Positions 1 through 8,222 of a DNA stretch of 64,000 bases are shown piece after piece. Numbering within the stretch: position 1 is the stretch's first letter; each line of letters begins with the position of its first letter. A program made the position numbers and the translations under genes. Under the pieces are notes generated by a model that searched no databases, had not been told where the DNA came from, and was given only the letters and a program-made list of their open reading frames with translations. Where the stretch lies: the NCBI RefSeq assembly GCF_006539945.1, contig NZ_BJNZ01000019.1, positions 31,890 through 95,889 of the forward strand, in the 5' to 3' direction. Origin of the DNA: Cellulosimicrobium cellulans. GTDB taxonomy: Bacteria; Actinomycetota; Actinomycetes; Actinomycetales; Cellulomonadaceae.

Positions 1-2592
1 GTGCGGGTGGCGACGCTCCAGGGCGGCGCCCTCGACGTCGACGTCGGGCAGGATGCGGTCGAGCCAGCGGGGGAGCCACCACGCCTTGTCGCCCACGAGG
101 TGCATGAGCGCCGGGACGAGCAGCATGCGGACGACGAACGCGTCGACCAGCACGCCGAACGCGAGCGCGAACCCGATGGGCCGGATCATCGCGCTGTGCG
201 AGAAGACGAACCCGCCGAAGACGGAGATCATGATGATCGCCGCCGCGGTCACGACGGCCCGGCCCGCGCGCACGCCCTGCACGATCGCGACGCGCGCCCG
301 GGCTCCGTGCGCGTACGCCTCGCGCATCCCCGAGCCGAGGAAGAGCTGGTAGTCCATCGCGAGGCCGAACAGGATGCCGACGAGGATCGTGGGCAGGAAG
401 TTGAGGATCGGGCCCGGCGTCTCGACGCCGAACACGCCCGAGAGCCAGCCCCACTGGTAGATCGCGACGACCCCGCCGAGCGCGGCGAAGTAGGACAGGA
501 TGAACCCGAGCGTCGCGACGACCGGCACGAAGATCGACCGGAACACCAGCACGAGGATGACGAGCGACAGCCCCACGACGACCGCGAGGTAGATCGGCAG
601 CGCCTGCGCGAGCTTGTCGGAGATGTCGATGTTGCCGCTGGCCGAGCCGGCGACGCCCAGCGTCACGTCCCCGTCGAGGGGCTCGAGCGCGCGCAGGTCG
701 TGCACGAGCTCCTCGGTGGACTCGCTCGTGGGCCCCTCGGCGGGAACCACCTGGAACGCGGCGACCGTGCGGTCCTCGGAGGTCCCGATCGGGGCGACCG
801 CGACGACGTCGTCGATCGCGAAGAGCGACCGGGCGACCTGCACCTGGTACTCCAGCGCCTCGGCCGTGGTGGGCTCCCCCGGGAGGTCGGCGACGACGAG
901 CAGCGGGCCGTTGGTGCCCTCGCCGAACTGCTCGGCGATCGTCGAGTACGCGCGGTACTGCGTGGAGTCGTGCGCCTCCGACGACCCGTCGGGCAGGTTG
1001 GTCCGCAGGTCGAGCGCGGGGAGCGCGATCACCCCGAGCGCCACGATGGCGAGGATCGCCGTGCCCACCGCGCGCAGCGTGGACATGGGGCGGACGGGCT
1101 TCGTCCCGTCCGAGCCAGTCGTGCCCGACGCCGCGGGGCCGGCCGCGGCGTCCGGCTCGCTCGGAGCCCCGGCCCCCTCGGTCCCGCCGAGCGCGGCGCG
1201 CTCGCGACGGCTGAGGATGCGGGTCCCGATCATGCTCAGCAGGGCGGGCGTGAGGGTGACGGCGATGAGCACGGCGATCGCGACGCACAGCGCGCCGACG
1301 GTCCCCATGAGGCCGAGGAACGGGATCCCGGTGACGTTGAGCGCGAGGAGGGCGATGAGCACCGTGGCGCCCGCGAACACGACGGCGTTGCCCGACGTGC
1401 CGTTCGCGAGCGCGATGGACTCCTGCACGTCGTCGCCCTGCTTGAGCTGGCGCCGGTGCCGGTTGACGATGAACAGCGAGTAGTCGATGCCGACGGCGAG
1501 CCCGAGCATGAGGCCGAGCACGGGCGTCACCGACGACATCTCGACGACGCCGGAGAGCGACATCGCGGCGAGCGCACCGATGCCGACCCCGATGAGGGCC
1601 GTGAGGATCGGCAGCCCGGCGCCGACGAGCGTGCCGAGCATGACGACCAGCACGATCGCCGCGACGACGAGGCCGATCGCCTCGCCGACGCCGAAGACCT
1701 GGGGGACGCCCTGCGTGATGTCGGACGAGAAGTCCGTCTGGACACCCTCGACCGGGTCGTCGGTGAAGACCGCGACGAGGTCGTCCTTGGTCTGCTGCTC
1801 GATGCTCATGTTGGGCTCGGTGAACGAGACGCTCGCGACGGCGGCGCTCCCGTCCTCGGAGACCATGCGGATCTCCGACGCCATCTCGAGCAGCGGTGCG
1901 GAGAGCTCGAGCTGCGCGGACTGCTCCTCGAGCGTCGTGCTCTGGTCCTCCAGGGCGGTGACCTGCTTGTCGAGCTCTGCGGCCTGGGCCTCCAGCTCGG
2001 TCCGTCCGGCGTCGAGCTCCGCCTGCTGGGCGTCGAGCTGCGGCGCGGCCTGGTCGAGCGCGCCCGCGGCCTCGGCCTGCGCGCGCGCCGCGTCGAGCCG
2101 GGTCTGGCCCTCGTCGAGCCGGGCCCGTGCGGCGTCCAGCTGCTCCTGGCCCGCGGCGAGCTGGGTGCGCCCGTCCTCGATCTGCGCGCGCCCGGTCTCG
2201 ATCTGGGTCCGGCCGTCCTCGACCTGCTGACGCTGGTCCGCGAGCTCGGCCCGCGTGGCGAACGGGTCGACGGCCGTCTCGACGCCGTCGACCTCCTCGG
2301 CCGTGGCGAGCCGGTCGGAGATGGCCGACTCCTGCTCGGGCGTGAACGCGGAGCCGTCCTCCGTGGCGAAGACGATGGTGCCGCTCCCGCCCGAGGCCTC
2401 CGGGAGCGCCGTCTGCAGGCGCTCGGTGACCTCGGCGGTCGGCGTGCCCGGGATGGAGAAGCTGCTCGCGAGCGTGCCGCCGAACGCGACGAACGCCGCC
2501 CCTGCCAGCACGAGCACCGCGAGCCACGCGGCGAGGACGGTCCGCGCGCGGCGCGCGCACGCGCGCCCGAGGCGGTAGAGGAGTTCAGCCAT
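1..2592 (-). CDS. MMPL/RND-family membrane exporter, C-terminus cut by window edge
   Basis: The visible 864 residues start at ATG 2590-2592 and run off the left edge. A first membrane helix at about residues 18-40 is followed by a large extracytoplasmic loop. A block of helices around 300-440, a second loop and a second block of helices then give the duplicated MMPL plan. Known family role: proton-driven export of lipids or drugs. Odd feature: between about residues 110 and 235 the first loop carries a long heptad-patterned coiled coil rich in Leu, Glu, Gln, Asp and Ala, with recurring LDAxxxxL-type units. It lies 110 bp downstream of a TetR gene on the same strand, so that regulator probably controls it. 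The substrate cannot be told. Confidence 0.9.
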   Translation of the reverse strand, partial: MAELLYRLGRACARRARTVLAAWLAVLVLAGAAFVAFGGTLASSFSIPGTPTAEVTERLQTALPEASGGSGTIVFATEDGSAFTPEQESAISDRLATAEEVDGVETAVDPFATRAELADQRQQVEDGRTQIETGRAQIEDGRTQLAAGQEQLDAARARLDEGQTRLDAARAQAEAAGALDQAAPQLDAQQAELDAGRTELEAQAAELDKQVTALEDQSTTLEEQSAQLELSAPLLEMASEIRMVSEDGSAAVASVSFTEPNMSIEQQTKDDLVAVFTDDPVEGVQTDFSSDITQGVPQVFGVGEAIGLVVAAIVLVVMLGTLVGAGLPILTALIGVGIGALAAMSLSGVVEMSSVTPVLGLMLGLAVGIDYSLFIVNRHRRQLKQGDDVQESIALANGTSGNAVVFAGATVLIALLALNVTGIPFLGLMGTVGALCVAIAVLIAVTLTPALLSMIGTRILSRRERAALGGTEGAGAPSEPDAAAGPAASGTTGSDGTKPVRPMSTLRAVGTAILAIVALGVIALPALDLRTNLPDGSSEAHDSTQYRAYSTIAEQFGEGTNGPLLVVADLPGEPTTAEALEYQVQVARSLFAIDDVVAVAPIGTSEDRTVAAFQVVPAEGPTSESTEELVHDLRALEPLDGDVTLGVAGSASGNIDISDKLAQALPIYLAVVVGLSLVILVLVFRSIFVPVVATLGFILSYFAALGGVVAIYQWGWLSGVFGVETPGPILNFLPTILVGILFGLAMDYQLFLGSGMREAYAHGARARVAIVQGVRAGRAVVTAAAIIMISVFGGFVFSHSAMIRPIGFALAFGVLVDAFVVRMLLVPALMHLVGDKAWWLPRWLDRILPDVDVEGAALERRHPH

Positions 2593-2702
2593 GAGGATCC
2601 TTCGGTGGGAGTCCGGTCCGGGTCCGGCGGGTGCGTCCGGGGTGGCGGGAGTGGCGTGGGGAAGAGGCGGTTGCGGGGCGGGGCGGGAGGGTGCGGGTCG
2701 CG

Positions 2703-3425
2703 TCAGGCGGGGTCCGCCCAGCCGGCGCGGATCCGTTCGACGAGGCGGTCGAGCAGAGCGGCCCAGACCTCGCGCGAGGCGTCGTCGTCGGCGGCACCGG
2801 TCGCTGCCCACCAGCGACGCTGGATCACGAGGACCCCGGCCATGAGCGCGCCCACGAGCATCTCGATCTCGAGCGGGTCGACGTCCGGGTGCCGGCGCGT
2901 GGTGGCCGCGACGAGGCGCTCGGCGAGGTGGGTGAAGGTGCGCACGACCATCGTCGTGACGCGCGGCGTGGGCTCGGTCGCGGTGCCGCCGAGGGCGCGC
3001 GTGAGGTAGGCCATGGGGCCGACGAGGTCCGTGCCGCGCAGCGCCGCGGTGACGTCGTCGAGGGGCGTGGGGCGGTCGGTGCCCGGCTCGGCCGCGCTCG
3101 CCCCGAGCGTCTCGACGACCGAGCCCAGCACGTCCTCGCAGACCTCGACGACGACGTCGTCGAGCGACGCGAAGTGGTTGAAGATCGTGCGGCGCGCGAC
3201 GTCGGCGCGTGCCGCGAGCTCGTCGACGGTGAAGCGCGCGCCGCCCTTCTCCTCCATGAGCGTCGCGGCGGCGGCGACGATCGCGCGGCGGTGGCGCGCG
3301 CGCAGGGCCGCGCGACGGTCGGGAGCCGCCGCGTCCGGAGCGGGGGCGTCCGGGCTGGGGGCGGCGAGGTCGATGGCGTCCGTCACGGGCGCGGTCGGGC
3401 GCTCGGGTCCGGGCAGGGGAGGCAC
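2703..3425 (-). CDS. TetR-family transcriptional regulator
   Basis: 240 residues starting at GTG 3423-3425. A proline/alanine-rich N-terminal tail of about 40 residues precedes the TetR helix-turn-helix at about residues 65-95 (FTVDELAARADVARRTIFNHF). The ligand-binding helical domain follows and is variable, so the inducer is unknown. The gene lies directly upstream of the MMPL exporter on the same strand, the usual arrangement for a repressor of its own efflux operon. A -10-like TAGTGT (3432-3437) lies only 6 nt before the GTG, so the transcript is probably leaderless. A perfect palindrome sits in the promoter spacer, which suggests autorepression. Confidence 0.92.
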   Translation of the reverse strand: MPPLPGPERPTAPVTDAIDLAAPSPDAPAPDAAAPDRRAALRARHRRAIVAAAATLMEEKGGARFTVDELAARADVARRTIFNHFASLDDVVVEVCEDVLGSVVETLGASAAEPGTDRPTPLDDVTAALRGTDLVGPMAYLTRALGGTATEPTPRVTTMVVRTFTHLAERLVAATTRRHPDVDPLEIEMLVGALMAGVLVIQRRWWAATGAADDDASREVWAALLDRLVERIRAGWADPA

Positions 3426-3431
3426 CTCTTG

Positions 3432-3462
3432 ACACTAGGTGCATCGATGCACTCGGTGCAAA
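3432..3462 (-). promoter_or_regulatory. Promoter and palindromic operator of the tetR-mmpL unit
   Basis: On the minus strand, TTGCAC (3457-3462) and TAGTGT (3432-3437) are separated by 19 bp. Inside that spacer is a perfect 14-bp palindrome, GTGCATCGATGCAC, at 3439-3452. A repressor bound there would block RNA polymerase. Autoregulation by the TetR protein is inferred from position. Confidence 0.6.
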
Positions 3463-3527
3463 CGAGAGCCGTCGGCGCTCAAAGTTGACCGATCAAGTCC
3501 AGTATGTGGGAAGGTCCCGGCGGTGCG

Positions 3528-3556
3528 TTGACACCCTCCGTGCCCGCTCGTAAGTT
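3528..3556 (+). promoter_or_regulatory. Sigma-A-type promoter of the organosulfur operon
   Basis: TTGACA (3528-3533), a 17-bp spacer and TAAGTT (3551-3556) form a near-consensus housekeeping promoter. Transcription should begin near 3563, about 35 nt before the SAM-IV aptamer, so the riboswitch lies in the 5' leader. Confidence 0.65.
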
Positions 3557-3595
3557 CCCGCGCAACCGAGGTCCACGGACCTCGGCACAGGACAT

Positions 3596-3708
3596 GGTCA
3601 TGAGCTCCGACGCCAAGCCCCGGCTCGTCGGACGGCAACCCTCCCGCGCGGCGGGGTGCCCCGGGTGAGGACCAGGTCCCGCGACGCGCGACCCGCGCGG
3701 TGCGGGGC
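3596..3708 (+). promoter_or_regulatory. SAM-IV riboswitch
   Basis: The segment matches the SAM-IV aptamer order I know from actinobacteria: GGTCATGAG at the 5' side of P1 (3596-3604), CCAAGCCCCGGCT (3613-3625), CGGCAACCCTCC (3633-3644), GGGGTGCCCCGGGTGA (3653-3668) and the closing GGACC (3669-3673). A GC-rich 3' stem with AGGTCCCGCG and CGCGGTGCGGGGC follows, as expected for the SAM-IV pseudoknot region. Known role: binding S-adenosylmethionine turns down downstream sulfur genes. It is followed by a Cys-rich leader ORF and then the monooxygenase operon. The exact 3' limit is approximate. Confidence 0.88.
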
Positions 3709-3749
3709 AACGACGCGGCGCCCGGCGACGGGCACGAAGGAGACGGACG

Positions 3750-3878
3750 ATGGACCGGCGAGAGTCGAGCACCGCGGTGAGCACCCCGCACGCGCCGACG
3801 TGCCCCTGTCCGGTCCGCGGTGCGGCCGCCGTCTCCTGTCCGGCCGGCGCCCCCTCGCGCGTCACCTGTTGTCGCTGA
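3750..3878 (+). CDS. Cysteine-rich leader peptide (putative Cys-codon attenuator)
   Basis: A 42-codon ORF starts at ATG 3750-3752, with a strong Shine-Dalgarno AAGGAGA (3737-3743) 6 nt upstream. The peptide has five cysteines (TCPC near residues 17-20, SC at 29-30, and TCCR at the very end), with adjacent Cys codons just before the stop. Cys is otherwise rare in this proteome. It lies between the SAM-IV riboswitch and the first enzyme gene. Known parallel: poly-cysteine short ORFs act as cysteine-responsive attenuators in mycobacteria. Inference: ribosomes stalling for lack of Cys-tRNA change the folding of 3879-4050 and release the operon. A function for the peptide itself is unlikely. Confidence 0.65.
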   Translation: MDRRESSTAVSTPHAPTCPCPVRGAAAVSCPAGAPSRVTCCR

Positions 3879-4050
3879 CGACGCCCCGCTCCTGACGCCG
3901 CGCGCGCCCGCGCGCACGCCCTGACGGGCCTCCCTCCGGCCTCCCCGGCCCCGCCCTGCCGCCCCGCGGCGGGGCGACCCTGCCCACCCCCCGGCACCCC
4001 GCCGCGCCATGAGCGTGCGGTCGGCGCCTGTCCCAGAACGGATCCTCGCG
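3879..4050 (+). promoter_or_regulatory. C/G-rich leader with candidate attenuator hairpins
   Basis: No gene is seen. A 7-bp stem CGCCCCG/CGGGGCG with a CGG loop lies at 3960-3976. Repeated GGCC words separated by CTCC-rich runs at 3927-3950 allow alternative pairings. Several CCTCC words could mask a ribosome binding site. There is no T-tract, so any attenuation would be Rho-dependent or translational. This is inference from sequence only. Confidence 0.35.
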
Positions 4051-5205
4051 ATGCCCGACCCCCGCCCCGCCCGCACCGTCCACCTGGGCGTCGACCTCAC
4101 CGACGCCGGTGCGCACCCCGCCGCCTGGCGGACCGTGGGCTCCCAGGCCCAGCGCCTGTTCGACGCCAAGCGCCTCGTCGAGCTCGTCGCCACCGCCCAG
4201 CGCGGCCTGCTCGACCTCGTCACGCTCGACGACGCGTTCACCCTCCAGCCGGACCGCAACGGGTCCGTGCGCGGCCGGCTCGACGCCGCGCTCGTCGCGT
4301 CCCGGCTCGCGCCGCGCAGCGCGGGCATCGGCCTCGTCCCGACCGTCACGACCACGCACACCGAGCCGTTCCACGTCTCCAAGGCGGTCGCGACGATCGA
4401 CCACGTGAGCTCCGGCCGCGCGGGGTGGCAGGTCGGGTGGTCCACGACCCCGGCCGAGGCCGCGGCCTTCGGGCGCAAGCTCCCCCAGGACGAGCCCGAC
4501 GCCGTCGCCGAGGCGGACGAGGCGGTCGAGGTCGTCACGCGGCTCTGGGACTCGTGGGAGGACGACGCCGAGATCCGCGACGTCGCGACGGGCCGGTTCG
4601 TGGACCGCGAGAAGCTGCACCACGTCGACCACGAGGGCATCCGGTTCGCCGTCAAGGGACCGTCGATCACCCCGCGCCCGCCGCAGGGCCAGCCGCCCGT
4701 CGTCGTGCGGGCGAGCACGCCGGCCTCGCTCGACCTCGCGGCCCGCCGGGCCGACGTCGTGCGGGTCCGCGCCGCGACGCGGGACGAGGCGGTCGCGCTC
4801 CGGTCGCAGGTGCGCGACGCGGCCGCGGTCGCCGGGCGCGACCCCGACACGCTCCGCGTCCTCGTGGATGCCTACGTCGTCGTCGGCGACACCCGCGCGA
4901 GCGCCCAGGCCCGCCTCGACCTGCTCGAGGACCTCGAGGGCGTCTCGTGGGACACCGACTCGCTCACGCACGTCGGCACGGCGCGCGACCTCGCGGTCAC
5001 GGTCGAGGAGTGGGCGCACGCCGGCGCGGCCGACGGGTTCCTCCTGCGCCCGTCGTCGCTCAGCACCGACCTCGACGCGATCGTCGACGGCGTCGTGCCG
5101 CTCCTCCAGGGGGCCGGCCTGTTCCGCACGGCCTACCCCGGGACGACGCTGCGCGACACGCTCGGCCTCCCGTTCCCCGCCAACCGCTACGCCGCGATCG
5201 CCTGA
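4051..5205 (+). CDS. Luciferase-like FMN-dependent monooxygenase 1 (NtaA/DmoA-like)
   Basis: 384 residues from ATG 4051. An in-frame ATG at 4009 would add 14 residues but lacks a Shine-Dalgarno, whereas 4051 has a weak GGAT. The N-terminal strand (RTVHLGVDL), the FxTLD-like helix and the central S/SGRAGWQVGWSTTP segment fit the luciferase-like (beta/alpha)8 fold. Known chemistry: FMNH2 plus O2 oxidise a substrate, often next to sulfur. It is first in the riboswitch-controlled operon and 20 bp ahead of a second family member. Its substrate is unknown; C-S cleavage is inferred from the operon. Confidence 0.88.
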   Translation: MPDPRPARTVHLGVDLTDAGAHPAAWRTVGSQAQRLFDAKRLVELVATAQRGLLDLVTLDDAFTLQPDRNGSVRGRLDAALVASRLAPRSAGIGLVPTVTTTHTEPFHVSKAVATIDHVSSGRAGWQVGWSTTPAEAAAFGRKLPQDEPDAVAEADEAVEVVTRLWDSWEDDAEIRDVATGRFVDREKLHHVDHEGIRFAVKGPSITPRPPQGQPPVVVRASTPASLDLAARRADVVRVRAATRDEAVALRSQVRDAAAVAGRDPDTLRVLVDAYVVVGDTRASAQARLDLLEDLEGVSWDTDSLTHVGTARDLAVTVEEWAHAGAADGFLLRPSSLSTDLDAIVDGVVPLLQGAGLFRTAYPGTTLRDTLGLPFPANRYAAIA

Positions 5206-5224
5206 ACCCGGACGGACCGACGAC

Positions 5225-6634
5225 ATGAGCTCCCGACCCCGCAAGCAGATCCACCTCGGCGCCCACTTCCCGGGCGTCAACAACACGACCGTCTGGAGCG
5301 ACCCCCGCTCGCGCAGCCAGATCGACTTCGCCTCGTTCGAGCATCTCGCCCGCCGCGCCGAGGACGCCAAGCTCGACTTCTTCTTCCTCGCCGAGGGCCT
5401 GCGTCTTCGCGAGCACAAGGGCCGCATCCACGACCTCGACGTCGTCGGGCGCCCCGACACGCTGCCCGTGCTCGCCGCACTGGCGGCCGTCACGGACCGC
5501 CTCGGTCTCGCAGGGACGATCAACACGACGTTCAACGAGCCGTGGGAGCTCGCCAAGCAGTTCGCGACGCTCGACCTGCTCTCCGAGGGGCGCGCGGCGT
5601 GGAACCTCGTGACGAGCCCCGACGCGTTCACGGGCGCCAACTTCCGCCGCGGCGGCTACCTGCCCTACCCCGAGCGGTACGCGCGGGCCGGGGAGGTCGT
5701 CGAGGTCGCGCGCGCCCTCTGGGACTCGTGGGACGACGACGCGGTGCTGGCCGACCGGATCGCGGGCGAGTTCCTGCGGCCCGGCGCGGTACGGCCGGTC
5801 GCGCACCACGGGACGTACGCGGACGTCGTCGGGCTGTTCGAGACGCCGCGCGGGCCGCAGGGCCACCCCGTCCTGTTCCAGGCGGGCGACTCCGCCGACG
5901 GCCGCGACTTCGCCGCGGCGACCGCGGACGTCGTGTTCTCCGCGCACTCGACGTTCGACGCCGGGCGCGCGTTCTACGAGGACGTCAAGGGGCGCCTCGC
6001 CGCCCACGGGCGCGACCGCGACGCGCTGAAGATCCTGCCCGCGACGGTCGTCGTGCTGGGCGACACGCCCGCCGAGGCGGAGGAGCACGCGCGGGAGATC
6101 CGGCTCCAGCAGGTCTCGGGCCCGACGGCGATCGCGTTCCTCGAGCAGGTCTGGGGCCGCGACCTCGAGGCGTACGACCCGGAGGGGCCGCTGCCCGACG
6201 TCGACCCCGACACGGAGAACCTGTCGATCACGCGGGGACGCGTGCGGCACGCGAAGGACCCGGCGGCGGTCGCCGCGGCGTGGCGCGAGCAGGCCGAGGC
6301 GAACGGCTGGTCGATCCGCGAGCTCGTCATCCAGGTGACGTCGCGCGGCGGGTTCGTCGGCACGCCGCAGCAGGTCGCGGACGACATCGACCGCCACGTC
6401 CAGGAGGACGCCTCCGACGGCTTCATCCTCGTGCCGCACCTCACGCCGGGCGGCCTCGACGACGTGCTCGACCAGGTCGTCCCGCTGCTCCAGGAGCGTG
6501 GCTCGTTCCGCACCGAGTACGAGGGCACGACGCTGCGCGAGCACCTCGGCCTCGCGCGGCCCGGCACCGCACCGCGCGCCGCCGACCCCGAGCCGGCCGC
6601 GGCGGCCTCCGCCGAGCTCGTCGGCCGGCCGTAG
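5225..6634 (+). CDS. FMN-dependent monooxygenase 2 (NtaA/SnaA/DszA family)
   Basis: 469 residues from ATG 5225-5227. The N-terminus KQIHLGAHFPG and the stretch around residues 100-140 (INTTFNEPWELAKQ, then SEGRAAWNLVTSPD) are typical of the nitrilotriacetate/pristinamycin/dibenzothiophene-sulfone monooxygenase group. Relatives in Bacillus (YxeK/YtnJ-like) cleave S-alkylcysteine C-S bonds after N-acetylation. The usual length of about 450 residues is intact. The Ala/Pro-rich last 25 residues look disordered. Together with the GNAT and importer genes downstream this is the best candidate for the C-S cleaving enzyme, by inference. Confidence 0.92.
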   Translation: MSSRPRKQIHLGAHFPGVNNTTVWSDPRSRSQIDFASFEHLARRAEDAKLDFFFLAEGLRLREHKGRIHDLDVVGRPDTLPVLAALAAVTDRLGLAGTINTTFNEPWELAKQFATLDLLSEGRAAWNLVTSPDAFTGANFRRGGYLPYPERYARAGEVVEVARALWDSWDDDAVLADRIAGEFLRPGAVRPVAHHGTYADVVGLFETPRGPQGHPVLFQAGDSADGRDFAAATADVVFSAHSTFDAGRAFYEDVKGRLAAHGRDRDALKILPATVVVLGDTPAEAEEHAREIRLQQVSGPTAIAFLEQVWGRDLEAYDPEGPLPDVDPDTENLSITRGRVRHAKDPAAVAAAWREQAEANGWSIRELVIQVTSRGGFVGTPQQVADDIDRHVQEDASDGFILVPHLTPGGLDDVLDQVVPLLQERGSFRTEYEGTTLREHLGLARPGTAPRAADPEPAAAASAELVGRP

Positions 6635-6687
6635 CCGCGCCGCACACCCGTACCGCAGACCCGCACTGCACCGACCCCGGAGGACCC

Positions 6688-7602
6688 ATGAGCCAGAGCA
6701 CGCTGACCGCCACGGGCGCCGTGGCCGACGACCCCGCGGCCCCCGGGTCGACCACCGACGCGCAGGACGCCGCCGCGTGGGCGGCGTGGCACGCCGAGCG
6801 CGAGGAGGGGCTGCGCCCGCCGCACGGCTGGCTCAGCCTCGTCGCGTACCACTGGCTCCCGGCCGAGCCCGCCGCGCTGCCCGGCGTGCCCGGGCTCTGG
6901 TGGGCCGACGCCGACGGCGCGCACCATCGCGCGGACGAGGGCGGCGCGGTCCGGACGACGACGGGCGACTCCGTCGGGACCGTCGTCGTCACGGAGGGCG
7001 GGTCGACGGTCGCGGGCACGTTCCTGCCCGACGACCGGGACGCGGGCGACCCGTCGGGCGACGGCGAGACGCGTGAGGTCGCGGTGGAGGTCGTGCGCCG
7101 CACGGGCCGGTACGCCGTTCGGCTGCGCGACCCGCTCGCCCCGGCCCGGACGGGGTTCGACGGCGTCCCGACGTTCGCGTACGACCCCGCCTGGGTCGTG
7201 GACGCGGCGGTGCGCTGGTACGACGCGCCGCGGCCCGTCGTCGTCGGCGCCGCGCGCCCCGGCCTGGTGCACCACGTGAGCACGGTCGGCGAGGTCGACC
7301 TCGTGGCCGAGCGTGACGGGGTCTCCCACCGCGCGACGCTCGTCCTCACGGGCAAGCCCGGCGGCGCGGTGACGCTGCTGTTCAGCGACGAGGCTTTGCA
7401 CCTCGACGAGGCCGTCGCGCCCTGGCGCGTGCTGGGGGTGGAGGCCGACGTGGCGCCCGGCACCGAGGGGCGCGTGCGCCTCGACCTCAACCGCACGATC
7501 AACCTCCCGTACGCGTTCAGCGACTTCGGCACCTGCCCGGCGCCGGTCGAGGGCAACCACGTGCCGTTCGCCGTCACCGCGGGCGAGAGGGCACCCCGAT
7601 GA
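6688..7602 (+). CDS. DUF1684 protein
   Basis: 304 residues from ATG 6688, with GGAGG (6679-6683) as ribosome binding site. An N-terminal segment WHAEREEGLRPPHGWLSLVAYHWL and the C-terminal block DLNRTINLPYAFSDFGTCP followed by EGNHVP are the recognisable DUF1684 signature. No biochemical role is known to me. Its stop overlaps the start of the GNAT gene (ATGA), so the two are translationally coupled. Its place between a monooxygenase and an acetyltransferase in a SAM-controlled operon suggests a role in handling the imported sulfur compound, but this is inference only. No signal peptide or membrane helix is seen. Confidence 0.85.
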   Translation: MSQSTLTATGAVADDPAAPGSTTDAQDAAAWAAWHAEREEGLRPPHGWLSLVAYHWLPAEPAALPGVPGLWWADADGAHHRADEGGAVRTTTGDSVGTVVVTEGGSTVAGTFLPDDRDAGDPSGDGETREVAVEVVRRTGRYAVRLRDPLAPARTGFDGVPTFAYDPAWVVDAAVRWYDAPRPVVVGAARPGLVHHVSTVGEVDLVAERDGVSHRATLVLTGKPGGAVTLLFSDEALHLDEAVAPWRVLGVEADVAPGTEGRVRLDLNRTINLPYAFSDFGTCPAPVEGNHVPFAVTAGERAPR

Positions 7603-8222
7603 CCGCGCTCGCGGCGGGACCGGCCACGACGGGACCGACGGGAACGACGGAGCCGAGTGCCGCAGCGCGCGAGGTCCGCTCCGTCCTCATGCACGACCCG
7701 CTCGTCCGCCCCCTCCTCGACGAGCTGTCCCACGAGTACTGGACGCGGTACCAGCGCGTGCTGACCGCGGACGAGCTCCGCGCGGAGATGGAGCGCTACC
7801 CCGCGCAGGACTTCGCGGCACCGCACGGCGAGCTCGTGCTCGTGCTGGAGGACGGCGAGCCGGTCGCGGGCGGCGCGTTCCGGCGTCGGACCGAGCCCGA
7901 GCTGGGCGACCCGGCCCGCCTCGCCCGGCCGGCCGCGCGCCGCGCCGACGGGACGCCCGCCGTGCGCACCGCCGAGCTCAAGCGGATCTGGACGCACTCG
8001 GCGCACCGGCGCCGTGGGCTGGCGCGCCTCGTGCTCGCCGAGCTCGAGCGCCGGGCCGTCGAGCGCGGCTACCGGCGCGTGTACCTCACGACGGGCCCGC
8101 GCCAGCCCGAGGCCGCTGGGCTCTACCTCGCGACGGGCTACACGCCCCTGTTCGACACCGGGTCCGATCCCGAGGAGACCGGCCCGCTCGCCTTCGAGAA
8201 GTGGTTGGAGGTCGCGCCATGA
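7599..8222 (+). CDS. GNAT-family N-acetyltransferase
   Basis: 207 residues from ATG 7599, overlapping the previous stop by 4 nt. The acetyl-CoA motif A is seen as [18 protein letters not shown] at about residues 134-151, followed by [19 protein letters not shown] and GY, the usual GNAT motif B. Known Bacillus salvage operons use a GNAT to N-acetylate S-alkylcysteines before oxidative cleavage, and the same role is inferred here. The stop overlaps the start of the permease gene, so substrate acetylation and uptake are made together. Confidence 0.9.
   Translation: MTALAAGPATTGPTGTTEPSAAAREVRSVLMHDPLVRPLLDELSHEYWTRYQRVLTADELRAEMERYPAQDFAAPHGELVLVLEDGEPVAGGAFRRRTEPELGDPARLARPAARRADGTPAVRTAELKRIWTHSAHRRRGLARLVLAELERRAVERGYRRVYLTTGPRQPEAAGLYLATGYTPLFDTGSDPEETGPLAFEKWLEVAP

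Noticed and set aside
1..3009. A 1002-codon open frame on the plus strand, rich in Arg, Asp, Glu and Gly
   Set aside because: It is the antisense shadow of the MMPL and TetR genes; high third-position GC keeps it open. It has no domain and a composition typical of antisense frames.
3656..3895. A 79-codon plus frame overlapping the riboswitch
   Set aside because: It starts inside the aptamer without a ribosome binding site and is in a different frame from the Cys-rich leader ORF, which has a strong one.
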